The notes under the pieces were generated by a model. That model was not told where the DNA came from. It ran no database searches and saw only the letters and a program-made list of their open reading frames with translations. A stretch of 64,000 bases of DNA. It comes from Virgifigura deserti. Its GTDB lineage: Bacteria; Pseudomonadota; Alphaproteobacteria; Dongiales; Dongiaceae. The position numbers were made by a program, and so were the translations under genes. The stretch covers positions 1-64,000 of the forward strand of contig QOZR01000011.1 of the NCBI GenBank assembly GCA_003576685.1, given 5' to 3'. This document shows positions 51,692 to 60,376 of the stretch, one piece after another. Position 1 is the first letter of the stretch, and every line of letters starts with the position of its first letter.

Positions 51692-51860
51692 GACTGTCTC
51701 TCCCGCCGCAAGATCGTCCTGTCGCCCGCCCTGCGGTTGTGCGTTTCGATTTTGCTGTATGCGCGGCAAAGTATCCCATCGATGGAGCGCGGCGCAAAGG
51801 GCGTCGGTGCGGCGTGGCCGCTGAAAAGCCGCGGGCGCGACCCTATATGCAGCGGATGGG

Positions 51861-51878
51861 GCCCGGCGGACGCCGGGC
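51861..51878 (+). promoter_or_regulatory. Perfect GC hairpin in the leader of the small exported protein gene
   Basis: GCCCGGC (51861-51867) pairs with GCCGGGC (51872-51878) around GGAC, 20 bases before the ATG at 51899. It could fold in the mRNA leader and affect translation. No T run follows. Confidence 0.35.
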
Positions 51879-51898
51879 GGGTATGGAGCGAGGTGCCG

Positions 51899-52180
51899 AT
51901 GCGGAGTTTCATGACGATTACGGCCCTGGCGTTGCTTCTGACGGCGTCGAGCGGCGTTCAGGCGCAAGACAGGGACGAGGCCGACCGGTCGCCGGGCGCG
52001 CTTGCCGCGGAGGGGTTGGCGACGGTCTTGCAGGCACTCGACCTTTTCATCCAGTCGATCCCGCAATATGAGCCGCCGGAACTGACGGAAGAGGGCGACA
52101 TCATCCTCCGCCGCAAGCGGGAGGAGGCCGAGCCCGTGCCGCAGCCCCCGTCGCGGTCGGACGACCGGATCACGATCTAA
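51899..52180 (+). CDS. Small exported protein with a GDIILRRK motif (93 aa)
   Basis: A 93-residue protein. The first 22 residues (MRSFMTITALALLLTASSGVQA) are a clean Sec signal peptide. The mature part is short and polar, with LATVLQALDLFIQSIPQYEPP, then TEEGDIILRRKREE and a Pro/Arg-rich end. The PPE-x-N/T-x2-GDII-x-RRK string recurs in small exported alphaproteobacterial proteins of unknown role. GGAGCGAGGT precedes the ATG. It is divergent from mmsA. Confidence 0.68.
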   Translation: MRSFMTITALALLLTASSGVQAQDRDEADRSPGALAAEGLATVLQALDLFIQSIPQYEPPELTEEGDIILRRKREEAEPVPQPPSRSDDRITI

Positions 52181-52194
52181 CCTTCGTCGCCCCC

Positions 52195-52989
52195 TCACCC
52201 GTAAGCGTGTGCCGGGCCGTAGTCGCCGATATAGCTGACATGGGTGACGAGGCCGTCTTCCGGCCACCAGTGATGGAGGTGGCAGGCGGGCGGCTCGAGG
52301 ATCCATGAGACCGGCGCATCCGGATCGACGTCGAGCAAGACCTGATGGGCCGTGCCGGGCGCCGTGGTCACGACCGTTCCGTGCCAGCGCAGGCAGATCG
52401 GCCGATGGATATGGCCGCAGAGGATGCGCTCGATCTGCGGGTTGCGGGCGACGATCGTACCGAGTGCCGCGCTGTTCGCGCAGTTGATCGCATCCATCTC
52501 GGCGATGCCGCTGACGAAGGGCGGATGATGCATCGCAATCACCGTCGGCTCCGCCGGAGCTTCGGCGAGCCGCGCCTCGAGCCAAGCCAGCCGCTCGCGG
52601 CAGAGCAGTCCGCCGGTTTCGCCTGCAACCACCGTGTCGAGAGCGATGATCCGCAGCGGAAATTCGTCCACGACATAGTTCATGAACGTCCCTGCCCGAA
52701 GATAGCAATGGTCGGCGAAGACCGCGCGCAGGCTGTCCCGGTCGTCATGATTGCCGGGCATCAGCCGATAGGGCAAGTCCAGTGCTGCAAGCCGCGCGCG
52801 AAGATGCTCGTACTCCGAGACCGCGCCGCCATCGACCAGATCCCCGGTTACCAGAACGAGATCGGGACGCGGCCGCAGCCCCTTGAGATGATCGATCGCC
52901 CGCGCGAGATAGGCGCCCGTGTCCAAACGGTCGAACAGACGGTGGCCGGCGGCGGTGACGTGCAGATCGCTGATCTGGGCGAGAAGCAT
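52195..52989 (-). CDS. Metallophosphoesterase, CpdA-like phosphodiesterase
   Basis: A 264-residue calcineurin-fold enzyme of the cyclic-nucleotide phosphodiesterase group. Metal motifs are in order: QISDLHV (D-x-H), VTGDLVDGG (GD), MPGNHDDR (GNHD), MHHPPFVSG and CGHIHRP (GHxH). The substrate may be cAMP or another phosphodiester; the family is promiscuous. The ATG at 52989 was chosen over an upstream start because the fold begins at residue 2. It is divergent from the amidase gene. Confidence 0.87.
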   Translation of the reverse strand: MLLAQISDLHVTAAGHRLFDRLDTGAYLARAIDHLKGLRPRPDLVLVTGDLVDGGAVSEYEHLRARLAALDLPYRLMPGNHDDRDSLRAVFADHCYLRAGTFMNYVVDEFPLRIIALDTVVAGETGGLLCRERLAWLEARLAEAPAEPTVIAMHHPPFVSGIAEMDAINCANSAALGTIVARNPQIERILCGHIHRPICLRWHGTVVTTAPGTAHQVLLDVDPDAPVSWILEPPACHLHHWWPEDGLVTHVSYIGDYGPAHAYG

Positions 52990-53087
52990 AGGCTCGACCG
53001 CGTTCTCAGGGTTGCCGGTCCGTGAACTCCCTCTATAAAGGATAGCGACATTCGAATGACGGGACCAGCAGCGGGGGAGACATAGCA

Positions 53088-54281
53088 ATGCCGATCGACG
53101 ATCCGCTGGGCGCCTTCATGCAGCAGGTCGAGGCGGTCCTGCCGGGCGCGCGGACGGGCCCGCTTGCTGGGCTGCGCTTCGCCGCCAAGGACATCTTCGA
53201 TGTCGCCCGCCATGTCACCGGCGCCGGCAATCCGGACTGGCTGGCGACACACGCTCCCGCTCCCGCGACCGCCCCGGCGGTCGAAGCGCTCGTCGCCGCC
53301 GGCGCCACGATGATCGGCAAGACGATTACCGACGAACTGGCCTACAGCCTCAACGGCGAGAATTTCCATTACGGAACGCCCAAGAACGTCAACGCCCCGG
53401 GCCGGATTCCCGGCGGCTCGTCGAGCGGGTCGGCGGCGGCGGTGGCCGGCGGCCTGGTGGATTTCGCCCTCGGCTCCGACACCGGCGGCTCGATCCGTCT
53501 TCCGGCCAGCCTGTGCGGCATCTTCGGCTTGCGACCGAGCCACGGCCGCGTGCCGGCCGCGCGGGTCGTGCCGCTCGCGCCCAGCTTCGACGTGGTCGGC
53601 TGGTTCGCCCGCGACGCCGATTTGCTGGCCCGTGTGGGAGCGGTCCTGCTCGGGCCGGATCCGACTCCGGCGCGGCTCACGACCCTGTGCGTCGCCGAAG
53701 ATGCCTTCGCCCTGGCGGAGGAGCCTGTCCGAGCCGCGCTTCGGCCGGCAGTGGATGCCGCGACCACCCTTCTCGGTCCGGCGAAACCGGTGGATGTGGG
53801 CGGCGAAGGCGGGGGGCTCGGTGCCTGGATGACCGTCTTCCGCATCCTGCAGGCGCGTGAGATCTGGGCCACCCACGGCGACTGGATCGAATCGGCAAAG
53901 CCGCGCTTTGGGCCGGAGATCGCCGCCCGGTTCGCCTGGGCAAAGTCGGTCGCCGAGACGCCGGCCGGCGACGAGGCGGCGCGGCGCGAGGCCTTCACCG
54001 CCCGGCTGGACGGACTCCTGGCCGACGGCGCGGTGCTGTGCCTGCCTTCGGCCCCCAGCATTGCTCCGTTGCGCGATCAGCCGGCGGAGGCGTCACAGCA
54101 GTTCCGAGACCGGACGCTCAGCCTCACCTGCATTGCCGGCTTGGCCCGGCTGCCGCAGGTGAGCCTGCCGGCGGCACAAATCGAGGGCTGTCCTGTCGGA
54201 TTTTCCCTGATCGCCCGGCGTGGCGCCGACCGCGCGCTGCTCGATCTCGCGCGGGAATTGGCGCGGCGGCTGAATATCTAA
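53088..54281 (+). CDS. Amidase signature family enzyme, short AMI1/AtzF-like type
   Basis: A 397-residue amidase, shorter than the 464-residue one at 42478-43872. The triad is present: lysine in RFAAKDIFDV, serines in PGGSSSGSAAAVAGG and GSDTGGSIRLPASLCGIFG. The C-terminal end VSLPAAQIEGCPVGFSLIARR matches the short indole-acetamide/amidase branch. Substrate unknown. Its TAA stop overlaps the TAG stop of the convergent histidine kinase gene (54278-54281). Confidence 0.87.
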   Translation: MPIDDPLGAFMQQVEAVLPGARTGPLAGLRFAAKDIFDVARHVTGAGNPDWLATHAPAPATAPAVEALVAAGATMIGKTITDELAYSLNGENFHYGTPKNVNAPGRIPGGSSSGSAAAVAGGLVDFALGSDTGGSIRLPASLCGIFGLRPSHGRVPAARVVPLAPSFDVVGWFARDADLLARVGAVLLGPDPTPARLTTLCVAEDAFALAEEPVRAALRPAVDAATTLLGPAKPVDVGGEGGGLGAWMTVFRILQAREIWATHGDWIESAKPRFGPEIAARFAWAKSVAETPAGDEAARREAFTARLDGLLADGAVLCLPSAPSIAPLRDQPAEASQQFRDRTLSLTCIAGLARLPQVSLPAAQIEGCPVGFSLIARRGADRALLDLARELARRLNI

Positions 54282-55900
54282 CCGGCGACCACCGTAGGAA
54301 TGATGCGCCGGGCGGGCAGTCGCACCGTCGCCGTGGTGCCTGCTCCAACCTTGCTCTCGAGACTCAGCGTGCCGCCATGGAGTTCGACAAGCGACTTGGT
54401 GAGGGGCAGGCCAAGGCCGGCGCCATCGGACTTGCGGCTCAATGAGCAATCGACTTGGCCGAAGGGCTGCATGATCTGTTCCATGTCCTCAGCCGCGATG
54501 CCGATTCCGGTGTCCGCGACTGTGAAGACAAAGCCCTGCTGCGGGTCCGCGCCCGCCGAGACGGTGATCGAGCCGCCGCTCGGAGTGAATTTGACCGCAT
54601 TCGAGAGGAGGTTGATCAGCACCTGTTTCAGCCGCCGCTCGTCGGCGAACAGTCGCGGCAGCGCCGGCGGCAGTTCGCTGTGCAGCGTGACGCCGCCGCG
54701 AACGGCGCTGTTCTCGATCAGATTGAGGCAGCAGTCCACCAGAACGGCGCAGTCGACCGGCTCCTCGAACAGTTCGATCTTTCCGGCTCCGGCCTTGGAT
54801 ACATCGAGAATGTCATTGATCAGCGACAGCAGATGGTTGCCGCTCTGGCAGATATGACCGGCATATTCGCGATATTGCGCGTTGCCCAGCGGGCCGAGCA
54901 CGCCACCTCGCATGATCTCGGAAAAGCCGATGATGGCGTTCAGCGGCGTGCGCAGCTCGTGGCTCATATTGGCCAGAAACTCGCCCTTCGCCCGGCTCGC
55001 CTGTTCCGCCGCTTCCTTGGCTTCGCGTAGGGCCTGTTCAGCCTGCCGCCGCTGCAGTTCCATTCCGACCGAGTTGGCGATCAGGTGGACAAGCTGCTCG
55101 CCGCGATCGCTGTGGGCGTGGGGCTTGTCGTCCATGGCGAAGACATGGCCGATTCTCCGGCCGGCATCGTCCAAGAACGCCTTACCTTGATAGCTCACTG
55201 CCCCAATGTCAGCCAGAAAGCGATCGTCGGGGAAGAGATCGGCGACGCGATTCGGAAAGAAGCAATACGGTCGGTCGTCATACACCGCGGCGCAGGGTGT
55301 TCCGGCGAGCTCGTAGGTGAACAGATTGCCGGGCGCGCCATCGCTCCAATGGGAAAGCAGTCGGACCTGCCGCCCGTCGGGAAGCAATTCGGTGACACCG
55401 GCCCAGCGGCAACCGAAACCGACCGCAAGAGCCTGCCCGGCGGCCTGCAAGAACGACGAGCCGGAGGATCGATGGCCGACGATGATTGCAAGCGCGTTCT
55501 CATGCCGCCACAGATCGGTGATATCGGTCCAGACGCAGACGGTCGATCCGTCCGACATCCTGCGTTCGACGATCTGAACATATCGGCCGTCGGCGAGCCA
55601 CAGCTCGCGTGGGCCCTCCGGTGCGCGGTGCGCCGCGAGCCGGGTTTCGGCGGAGGCTTCGATCTCTTCTCGGTCGCCAGCATAGACCCCCCGTTCGATC
55701 GACACTCGAACAAGCTCTTCGAAGCGCAGGCGTGTATCGAGCAAGTCGGCTAGTTGGGGAAAGAAGCTGGCATAGGTACTGTTCCAGAGCGTGAGGCGAT
55801 CGTCGGAATCGAACAGGGCAAAGCCGTAGGGAACGCTCTCCAGCGCCGCGAGCAGTTGCGCCTGGGTCAACGCGGCCTGATCATCGCTCCGGCCAGTCAT
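54278..55900 (-). CDS. PAS-GAF sensor histidine kinase, orphan
   Basis: A 540-residue soluble kinase without membrane segments. Residues ~15-130 are a PAS_7-type domain (ALFDSDDRLTLWNSTYASFF), ~140-280 a GAF-like domain, ~300-370 HisKA with the phosphorylated His314 in NMSHELRTPLNAIIG, and the rest HATPase with the N-box LINLLSNAVKFTP, G1 VADTGIGI and SDGAGLGLPLTKS. No response regulator or receiver domain is nearby, so its partner is elsewhere. The sensed signal is unknown; the PAS/GAF pair suggests a cytoplasmic cue. Confidence 0.88.
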   Translation of the reverse strand: MTGRSDDQAALTQAQLLAALESVPYGFALFDSDDRLTLWNSTYASFFPQLADLLDTRLRFEELVRVSIERGVYAGDREEIEASAETRLAAHRAPEGPRELWLADGRYVQIVERRMSDGSTVCVWTDITDLWRHENALAIIVGHRSSGSSFLQAAGQALAVGFGCRWAGVTELLPDGRQVRLLSHWSDGAPGNLFTYELAGTPCAAVYDDRPYCFFPNRVADLFPDDRFLADIGAVSYQGKAFLDDAGRRIGHVFAMDDKPHAHSDRGEQLVHLIANSVGMELQRRQAEQALREAKEAAEQASRAKGEFLANMSHELRTPLNAIIGFSEIMRGGVLGPLGNAQYREYAGHICQSGNHLLSLINDILDVSKAGAGKIELFEEPVDCAVLVDCCLNLIENSAVRGGVTLHSELPPALPRLFADERRLKQVLINLLSNAVKFTPSGGSITVSAGADPQQGFVFTVADTGIGIAAEDMEQIMQPFGQVDCSLSRKSDGAGLGLPLTKSLVELHGGTLSLESKVGAGTTATVRLPARRIIPTVVAG

Positions 55901-55978
55901 GGCCGCGATCGTCCAGGGTCCGTGGCGATCCGTCCCAGCCTCCAGGATCCGGATAGCGGCTGAGTCTGGTCAAGGCAT

Positions 55979-56116
55979 ATGGGCGGCATGGTGTGGTCCG
56001 GACTGGAGGAAGTCGACGATCCGTGGAGCATGCGACGGGTGAAAGAGGTGATCTGGGCCGCCGGGGGCTATGAGCCTATCCTCTTTCACGAACGTAACCC
56101 ATTTCTTAACAGCTGA
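55979..56116 (+). CDS. Possible small protein (45 aa), uncertain
   Basis: A 45-codon frame in the gap between the divergent kinase and the convergent apt. It reads VWSGLEEVDDPWSMRRVKEV then WAAGGYEPILFHERNPF, rich in Trp, acidic and basic residues, and most codons end in G or C. AAGG lies only 3 bases before the ATG, too close to be a good ribosome site. No family recognised; it may also be a gene fragment. Confidence 0.3.
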   Translation: MGGMVWSGLEEVDDPWSMRRVKEVIWAAGGYEPILFHERNPFLNS

Positions 56117-56138
56117 CGGCTGCTCTCCCGGTGCTCCG

Positions 56139-56654
56139 TCAGGAATCGTATGACACGACCGAAAAGAATGGAACGGCTAGCTTTGCCCGCCCCTTCAGGA
56201 AGGCCAGTTCGATGATGCAGGCGGCGGCGCGGACGTCGGCTTCGACCTTGCGGAGCAGGTCTATGGAGGCGGCCATGGTCCCGCCGGTGGCGAGAAGGTC
56301 ATCCAGCACGACGACGCTTTGCCCCGGGCGGATGGCGTCGGCCTGGATCTCGACCGTATCCGTGCCGTATTCGAGGTCGTAGGTATAGGGGATCGTTGGT
56401 CCGGGCAGCTTGCCTTTCTTGCGGACCATGACGAAGCCGCATCCGATTTCATAGGCCAGAGGTGCCGCCACCAGGAAGCCTCGCGATTCGATTCCGACCA
56501 GAAGGTCCGGCTGACAAGGCCGCACCGCCTCGGCGAGTTGGCGCACCGTCTCCCGCCATGCATCGGCATGCGCCAAAAGCGTTGAGATGTCGTAGAACAG
56601 GATGCCTGGCTTCGGGAAGTCGGGGACCTGACGGATATGAGTCTTGATGAGCAT
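56139..56654 (-). CDS. apt: Adenine phosphoribosyltransferase
   Basis: A 171-residue enzyme, the standard length. VPDFPKPGILFYDIST opens the fold, VGIESRGFLVAAPLAYE follows, and the PRPP-binding motif is VVVLDDLLATGGTMAA. It salvages adenine to AMP in the cytoplasm. I chose the ATG at 56654 because the 17 upstream in-frame codons are outside the fold. It is divergent from the mla operon across 112 bases that should hold both promoters. Confidence 0.95.
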   Translation of the reverse strand: MLIKTHIRQVPDFPKPGILFYDISTLLAHADAWRETVRQLAEAVRPCQPDLLVGIESRGFLVAAPLAYEIGCGFVMVRKKGKLPGPTIPYTYDLEYGTDTVEIQADAIRPGQSVVVLDDLLATGGTMAASIDLLRKVEADVRAAACIIELAFLKGRAKLAVPFFSVVSYDS

Positions 56655-56766
56655 GCATCGGTTCCATGGGCTGTCGCGGGAGATCGCCGGCTTTTGCTCC
56701 GGCAAATTCAGTCGCCTTCAGTATATCCCCGAGTATTATAGCGCCCGGGGCAGGGGAACAATCTGA

Positions 56767-57903
56767 ATGGCGACTGCCGCAGGGTGGTTCGATACCGCGC
56801 GGGACGGCGAAGATCTGGTCATTGCGATCGGTGGCCGCTGGACCCTCGAGGCGGCGAAGTCGCTGGATGCGTCGCTGCAACGGCTTTTGCCTGCCGGGGC
56901 GCGCAGCGCACGCTTCGATCTCGCGCCTCTCGAGGAGCTGGATACCGCCGGCGCCTGGCTGATCGAGCGGACGCGTCTGGCGTTCGACGCCGCGGGCGTG
57001 CCGGTGACGATCAGCGGCGTGCATCCGGAGCACGCCCAGCTTCTCGATCGTGTCGCCGAAGCGGGGCCGCCGCCACCGCCGATGGTCCGGGCGCGCAAGG
57101 TTCCTGGCGTCGATTTCGTCGCAGGTGTCGGCGAGGGGGCTGTCGCCGCCCTGCGCCAAGGGCGCGATCTGCTGGGCTTCTTCGGCCTTGTCATCTTGAC
57201 CGCCCTGGGCGTGATTGCTCGTCCCGGCCGGATTCGAATGGTGTCCGCCGTCAGCCATCTCGAGCGGGTCGGCCTGAATGCCATGCCGATCGTGGGGTTG
57301 ATCTCCTTCCTCGTCGGCGTCGTCCTCGCCTATCAGGGCGTCGATCAGCTTCGCCAGTTCGGCGCCGAGGTCTTCACGGTAAATCTGGTCGGCATCGCCG
57401 TGCTCCGCGAGATGGGGATTCTGCTGACGGCGATCGTCGTTGCCGGTCGCTCGGGGAGCGCCTTCACGGCGCAGATCGGCACCATGAAGGTGAACGAGGA
57501 AGTGGATGCGCTGCGCACCCTCGGGCTCGATCCGGTGGAAGTCCTCGTCCTACCGCGGATTCTGGCGCTGATGATCGCCCTGCCGCTGCTGGCGTTCTTC
57601 GCCGACATCATGGCGCTGCTCGGCGGCGGCCTGATGTTGGTCGTGCTGATCGACGCGACCTTTCCGCAGATGATGCAGCAAATGCAGGACGCCGTCGCGC
57701 TTTCTCATCTCTGGGTCGGGCTGAGCAAGGCGCCGGTCTTCGCATTCCTGATCGCCATGGTCGGCTGCTTCGAGGGGCTGCGGGTGAGCGGCAGCGCCGA
57801 AAGCGTCGGGCGCCTGACGACCCAGTCCGTCGTCGAGTCGATCTTCCTGGTTATCGTGGTCGACGCCATCTTCTCGATCCTGTTCTCGTATATGGGGGTG
57901 TAG
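56767..57903 (+). CDS. mlaE: MlaE/YrbE-family lipid transport permease with an N-terminal STAS domain
   Basis: A 378-residue protein. Residues 1-100 form a STAS-like domain (VIAIGGRWTLEAAKSLDASL, FDLAPLEELDTAGAWLI), as in MlaB, fused in frame to an MlaE permease with about five to six membrane segments. The permease carries HLERVGLNAMPIVGLISFL, LREMGILLTAIVVAGRSGSA and VNEEVDALRTLGLDPVEVLV. It forms the membrane part of a phospholipid transporter with MlaF and MlaD. AGGGGAA precedes the ATG. MlaF begins 6 bases after its stop. Confidence 0.92.
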   Translation: MATAAGWFDTARDGEDLVIAIGGRWTLEAAKSLDASLQRLLPAGARSARFDLAPLEELDTAGAWLIERTRLAFDAAGVPVTISGVHPEHAQLLDRVAEAGPPPPPMVRARKVPGVDFVAGVGEGAVAALRQGRDLLGFFGLVILTALGVIARPGRIRMVSAVSHLERVGLNAMPIVGLISFLVGVVLAYQGVDQLRQFGAEVFTVNLVGIAVLREMGILLTAIVVAGRSGSAFTAQIGTMKVNEEVDALRTLGLDPVEVLVLPRILALMIALPLLAFFADIMALLGGGLMLVVLIDATFPQMMQQMQDAVALSHLWVGLSKAPVFAFLIAMVGCFEGLRVSGSAESVGRLTTQSVVESIFLVIVVDAIFSILFSYMGV

Positions 57904-57909
57904 CGGGTC

Positions 57910-58689
57910 GTGACGGAACCAGAGCGCGACCGCCGGGCGCCGGCGATCTCCATCCGCGGCCTGCGTACGCAGTTCGGCCGGCAGGTGATCCACGACGGCC
58001 TCGATCTCGACGTGCGACTCGGCGAAGTCCTGGGCGTGGTCGGCGGGTCCGGCACCGGAAAGTCGGTCCTGCTGCGCACGATCATCGGTCTCAACCGGCC
58101 CCGCGCCGGGACCATCAAGGTCCTCGGCCAGGAGCAAGCCCGAATGAGCGCGGCGCAATGGCGCCGGCTTCAGGTTCGCTGGGGCGTCCTGTTTCAGAAC
58201 GGGGCTCTGTTCAGCTCCATGACCGTCGCACAGAACGTTCAGCTGTCGTTGAAGGAGCATACCGCCCTGCCGCAACGGCTGATGAACGAACTGGCGGCCT
58301 TGAAGATCGAACTGGTCGGGCTTCCGGCCGACGCGGCGGGAAAATACCCGGCGGAACTCTCCGGCGGCATGCGCAAGCGGGCCGGCTTGGCGCGTGCACT
58401 GGCGCTCGATCCCGAAATTCTGTTCCTCGACGAGCCGACCTCCGGACTCGACCCGATCGGCGCGGCGGCCTTCGACGAGCTGATCCGCAGCCTTCAGCAG
58501 AGTCTCGGACTGACCGTGTTCATGGTCACGCACGATCTGGACAGTCTTCGGGCGATCTGCGACCGTATCGCCGTCCTTGTCGAAAAGCGCATTCGAATCG
58601 GTACCATGGAGCAGCTTCTGCAAGACGATCACCCGTGGATTCACGAATATTTCCACGGACCGCGCGCGCGCGCGGCGCTGGGCGCGTAG
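57910..58689 (+). CDS. mlaF: MlaF-type ABC ATPase of the lipid transporter
   Basis: A 259-residue ATPase. Walker A is GGSGTGKSVL, the Q-loop is in VLFQNGALFSSMTVAQNV, the signature is LSGGMRKRAGLARA and Walker B is ILFLDEPTSGLD, then THDLDSL. The LSGGM signature and short length match MlaF/Mkl-type proteins. It starts at the GTG at 57910 after a six-base gap and is followed by mlaD 6 bases downstream. ATP hydrolysis drives lipid movement by the MlaE complex. Confidence 0.93.
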   Translation: MTEPERDRRAPAISIRGLRTQFGRQVIHDGLDLDVRLGEVLGVVGGSGTGKSVLLRTIIGLNRPRAGTIKVLGQEQARMSAAQWRRLQVRWGVLFQNGALFSSMTVAQNVQLSLKEHTALPQRLMNELAALKIELVGLPADAAGKYPAELSGGMRKRAGLARALALDPEILFLDEPTSGLDPIGAAAFDELIRSLQQSLGLTVFMVTHDLDSLRAICDRIAVLVEKRIRIGTMEQLLQDDHPWIHEYFHGPRARAALGA

Positions 58690-58695
58690 TCTGCG

Positions 58696-59649
58696 ATGGA
58701 AACGCGGGCCAGCTATGTTGCCGTCGGCTCCTTTGTTCTCATCCTTGTGGCGGGGCTGGTCGGGTTCATCATTTGGCTGGGCAAGGTCCAAGGCCAGGAA
58801 GATTTCGCTTTCTATGATGTCCTCTTCGAGGGTGCGGTCACGAACCTGCAGGTCGGTAGCGCCGTCCGCTATCGCGGCCTTGCGGTCGGTCGCGTCGTCG
58901 ATATGCGCATCGACGACGAGGATATCGACCGGGTACGGGTAACGATCCAGGTCAAGCCGGACACACCGATCCGCACCAACACGGTGGCGTCCCTGGAGTA
59001 TCAGGGGATTACCGGGGTCGCCTACGTCCAGCTCACCGGCGGCGCGCCGGCCGGCGAACCGCTTCCCGAGAGAACCCAGCCGCCTTATCCGGTCATCGCG
59101 TCGAAGCCGTCGCAATTGGCGCAGCTCTTCGAGGGTGCGCCGGACTTGGTGACGAGTCTCAACGCGCTGGTCGACCGCGTGACGCTGCTGTTCAGCGACC
59201 GGAACCGGCAGGCGATCGACGAGACTCTTCGATCCCTCCAACTTCTGACCACCACCTTGGCGCGCGACACGGGCGGCCTCAACCAAGTCCTGACCGATGG
59301 CGCCGCCGCGGCCGACCAAGTGCGTATGATGGCGGCGGAGTTCGAACGGCTCGCCAGCGATGCTCGCGGTCAGTTGAACAGTGTCGGCGGCGAGGCGGAA
59401 GCAACGATCGCGGAGCTTCAGGAAACCGCCGATTCATTCTCGGCCGTGGCCAGCGAGATCGAGCTGCTGGTCCATGATAGTCGCGCTCCGATCCGGGACT
59501 TCACCGCGAGCGGCCTCTATGAGCTGACGCAGTTGATCACGGAGACGCGCCTTTTGGTAGCATCGCTGTCGCGCGTTTCATCGCAGATCGAGCGTGACCC
59601 GGCACGCTTTTTCTTCGGCGACCGGAGCAGAGGATTCGAGGCGCAATGA
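58696..59649 (+). CDS. mlaD: MlaD-type MCE domain protein
   Basis: A 317-residue membrane-anchored protein. The first 30 residues include a hydrophobic anchor (VAVGSFVLILVAGLVGFI), followed by one MCE domain (LFEGAVTNLQVGSAVRYRGL, then TNTVASLEYQGITGVAYVQL). The long C-terminal part from ~residue 145 is helical and probably multimerises in the periplasm. It is the lipid-binding ring component. The stop overlaps the auxiliary lipoprotein start by four bases. Confidence 0.92.
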   Translation: METRASYVAVGSFVLILVAGLVGFIIWLGKVQGQEDFAFYDVLFEGAVTNLQVGSAVRYRGLAVGRVVDMRIDDEDIDRVRVTIQVKPDTPIRTNTVASLEYQGITGVAYVQLTGGAPAGEPLPERTQPPYPVIASKPSQLAQLFEGAPDLVTSLNALVDRVTLLFSDRNRQAIDETLRSLQLLTTTLARDTGGLNQVLTDGAAAADQVRMMAAEFERLASDARGQLNSVGGEAEATIAELQETADSFSAVASEIELLVHDSRAPIRDFTASGLYELTQLITETRLLVASLSRVSSQIERDPARFFFGDRSRGFEAQ

Positions 59650-60314
59650 CGTCCACCACATTCATGCGGCGCGGCATCGTCCCGGTCATGGTCCGGATGA
59701 TCTTCCTCGGGCTGGTGCTGGCCACGGCGTCCGGTTGCGGCGTGCTGCCGTCTACCGTGAACGACCCGCTTCAGCTCTACACGCTGACGCCGAAGACGAC
59801 GTTCGAGGGAACGCTTCCGAAAGTCGATTGGCAGCTCGTCGTCGAACTGCCGAATGCCGCCGCAGGGTTGGACACATCGCGAGTGGCCCTCTCCCGCTCG
59901 CCCTATACGATCGAGTATTACAGTAATGCCACCTGGACCGACAACGCGCCGGCGATGATCCAGACCCTGCTGATCGAGTCCTTCGAGAGCACCCGCAGCA
60001 TCGTTGCGGTGGGGCGCGAGGTCATCGGCCTTCGGCCGGACTTCATCCTGCAAACGGACCTGCGGGAGTTCCAGGCGGTTTACGAAGAGAACGCCGCCGT
60101 TCCGACCGTTTGGGTCCGCATGAACGCGAAGCTGGTAGAGATGCCGGAGCGGCGGATCATCGCCTCGCAAACATTCGAGCGGCGCGTAGCGGCATCCGGC
60201 CGCAGCTTCGAGAATGTGATCGAGGCCTTCGACACGGCGTTGGGCGGGGTAATCAAGCAGATCGTGCTGTTCACCCTCACCACGCCGCCGGCAAGTCTCC
60301 AAGGCGACGCGTAA
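59646..60314 (+). CDS. ABC-type transport auxiliary lipoprotein (PqiC/DUF330-like)
   Basis: A 222-residue lipoprotein. The lipobox is LVLATASGC (Cys near residue 31), and the mature part begins GVLPSTVNDPLQLYTLTP. RVALSRSPYTIEYYSNATW, TDLREFQAVY and a terminal FENVIEAFDTALGGVIK match the auxiliary-component family found with MCE/Mla operons. It probably forms the outer-membrane-linked partner of MlaD. No mlaC-type periplasmic shuttle gene is present. Overlaps mlaD by four bases. Confidence 0.85.
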   Translation: MTSTTFMRRGIVPVMVRMIFLGLVLATASGCGVLPSTVNDPLQLYTLTPKTTFEGTLPKVDWQLVVELPNAAAGLDTSRVALSRSPYTIEYYSNATWTDNAPAMIQTLLIESFESTRSIVAVGREVIGLRPDFILQTDLREFQAVYEENAAVPTVWVRMNAKLVEMPERRIIASQTFERRVAASGRSFENVIEAFDTALGGVIKQIVLFTLTTPPASLQGDA

Positions 60315-60376
60315 CCCCAGCCACCATCTTGCGCAAAATCCGACAGAACGGGTGACCCTATGACCTGTGTGATTCC

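Noticed and set aside
56784..58817. A 677-codon frame overlapping mlaE, mlaF and mlaD
   Set aside because: It is a high-GC shadow frame, Arg-rich with no domain, while mlaE, mlaF and mlaD are all clearly coded in other frames.
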